Assembly (NCBI GenBank): GCA_944472135.2
Contig: OX235270.1
Span: 147,265,632 to 147,329,631, forward strand
Source of the DNA: Trichobilharzia regenti
Taxonomy: Eukaryota > Platyhelminthes > Trematoda > Strigeidida > Schistosomatidae
Reading direction: 5' to 3'
DNA length: 64,000 bases
The notes below the pieces were generated by a model. That model did not search any database. It saw nothing but the letters and a program-made list of their open reading frames with translations, and had not been told where the DNA came from. The translations under genes and the position numbers were made by a program. Below are positions 63,360 through 64,000 of this stretch, one piece after another (position 1 is the stretch's first letter; each line of letters starts with the position of its first letter).

Positions 63360-63815
63360 CTTTTATTTTTTTTCTTCGATTATTTAAGTCTTCTGGCTTA
63401 CTAGTCAGGCTAAATAATTTAATTCTACCACAGAGCCCAAGTTCTAACTTACATTAATGGATACTCTTACATCATGGTCAAGTAGATAGACACCCCTGAG
63501 AATATGTCATGTATTTTTGGGTTATCTTGTAATTCGATCTGAGAAAGAAATTCATCAGTCCTCTGAAGTGTCGTTTAATAAGATTTCTCAGATAGATTTC
63601 ATACAGAACACGATAAAAACAAGTTCGTCAAATTTTAACATTCTTTATAAGATGAAGACGTCAATGAATAGAAATTGAAAAGTTGAGAAAACGATAAAAA
63701 AACGAAGATTAGGATAATTTCTATTTAGTTTGCTTCTCAATCATGAAAATGAAATGTACACTGAAACCTTTCTTCAAGCATTATTAGTCTCTCTATCCCG
63801 AACAACCCCTTCACT
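63360..63815. other. Spacer without recognised gene
   Basis: AT-rich. The stretch 63405-63450 resembles 49160-49195 (ACCAC...GCCCAAGTT...ACATTAATG), so it may be repetitive. Confidence 0.4.
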
Positions 63816-63819
63816 GGTG

Positions 63820-64000
63820 CAGTCAAAGATTGACAAGTACCCCCCACATGCTACCTCCAACTGTGTATACCGATTCACATGTATCTGCGGAAGCAGTTAC
63901 ATTGGAAGTTCAGAGATAAGGGCCTACGTCAGATTCTTCGAACATGTACCAAGGAGCCTACGGTTAAAGGGATCAAATTGTTTAAGCTCTTCAATCGCCG
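63820..64000 (+). mobile_element. PLE GIY-YIG fragment at window edge
   Basis: Reads LVQSKIDKYPPHATSNCVYR, then FTCICGSSYIGSSEIRAYVRFFEHVPRSLRLKG. It is closely related to 28704-28875 and to the PLE at 27790-27905. The Cys-X-Cys and YIG residues are present, while the GRTERR after YIG is changed to GSSEIR. It continues beyond the window, so its completeness is unknown. Confidence 0.65.

Overview
The window looks like repeat-rich chromosomal DNA of a digenean flatworm, most likely a schistosome. The reasons are the combination of RTE-type LINEs of the SR2 kind, Penelope-like elements (PLEs) with GIY-YIG endonucleases, an R2-clade LINE, CR1-type LINE pieces, and tRNA-headed SINEs that carry hammerhead-ribozyme sequence (the Sm-alpha type known from Schistosoma). 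The DNA is AT-rich between elements. No bacterial-style operon and no convincing conserved host gene was found; the only non-transposon coding candidate is a short signal-peptide-like ORF at 26507-26686.

Layout. 1-1480: 3' part of an R2-clade LINE. 1970-10835: two inverted, nearly identical copies of one RTE fragment, each with a huge TTGG/CCAA microsatellite inside the former reading frame, enclosing a decayed full-length PLE (4510-6118) and a SINE. 11260-16290: RTE 3' ends, a PLE tail, a solo LTR, two RTE fragments in opposite orientation, a tRNA-headed SINE and a CR1 C-terminus. 17080-21170: PLE fragments arranged as inverted repeats, then a 336-bp palindrome made of two head-to-head hammerhead SINEs. 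21417-22897: a 5'-truncated RTE copy with a perfect 12-bp target-site duplication. 23555-28870: more RTE and PLE fragments and the signal-peptide ORF.

29517-46998 is the most striking part: three tandem copies of a 5.72-kb unit, with a 310-bp LTR-like repeat (TGTGG...TTACA) at every junction and at both ends. Each unit holds LTR, antisense tRNA-SINE, antisense CR1-type endonuclease-domain ORF, and a nearly complete sense RTE element with endonuclease and reverse transcriptase. The units are almost identical and differ mainly by point changes and 1-nt homopolymer indels. Amplification by unequal exchange between LTRs is the simplest explanation.

47000-64000: AT-rich DNA with an element bearing about 130-bp terminal inverted repeats, a tRNA-Gly-headed SINE, a PLE with inverted ends, a cluster of hammerhead SINEs (51.7-61.2 kb), RTE fragments in both orientations, and a PLE GIY-YIG fragment running off the end. 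All LINE and PLE coding sequences carry frameshifts or truncations except isolated domains, so nothing here is clearly an active autonomous element. All family names come from motif reading by eye; no database search was run.
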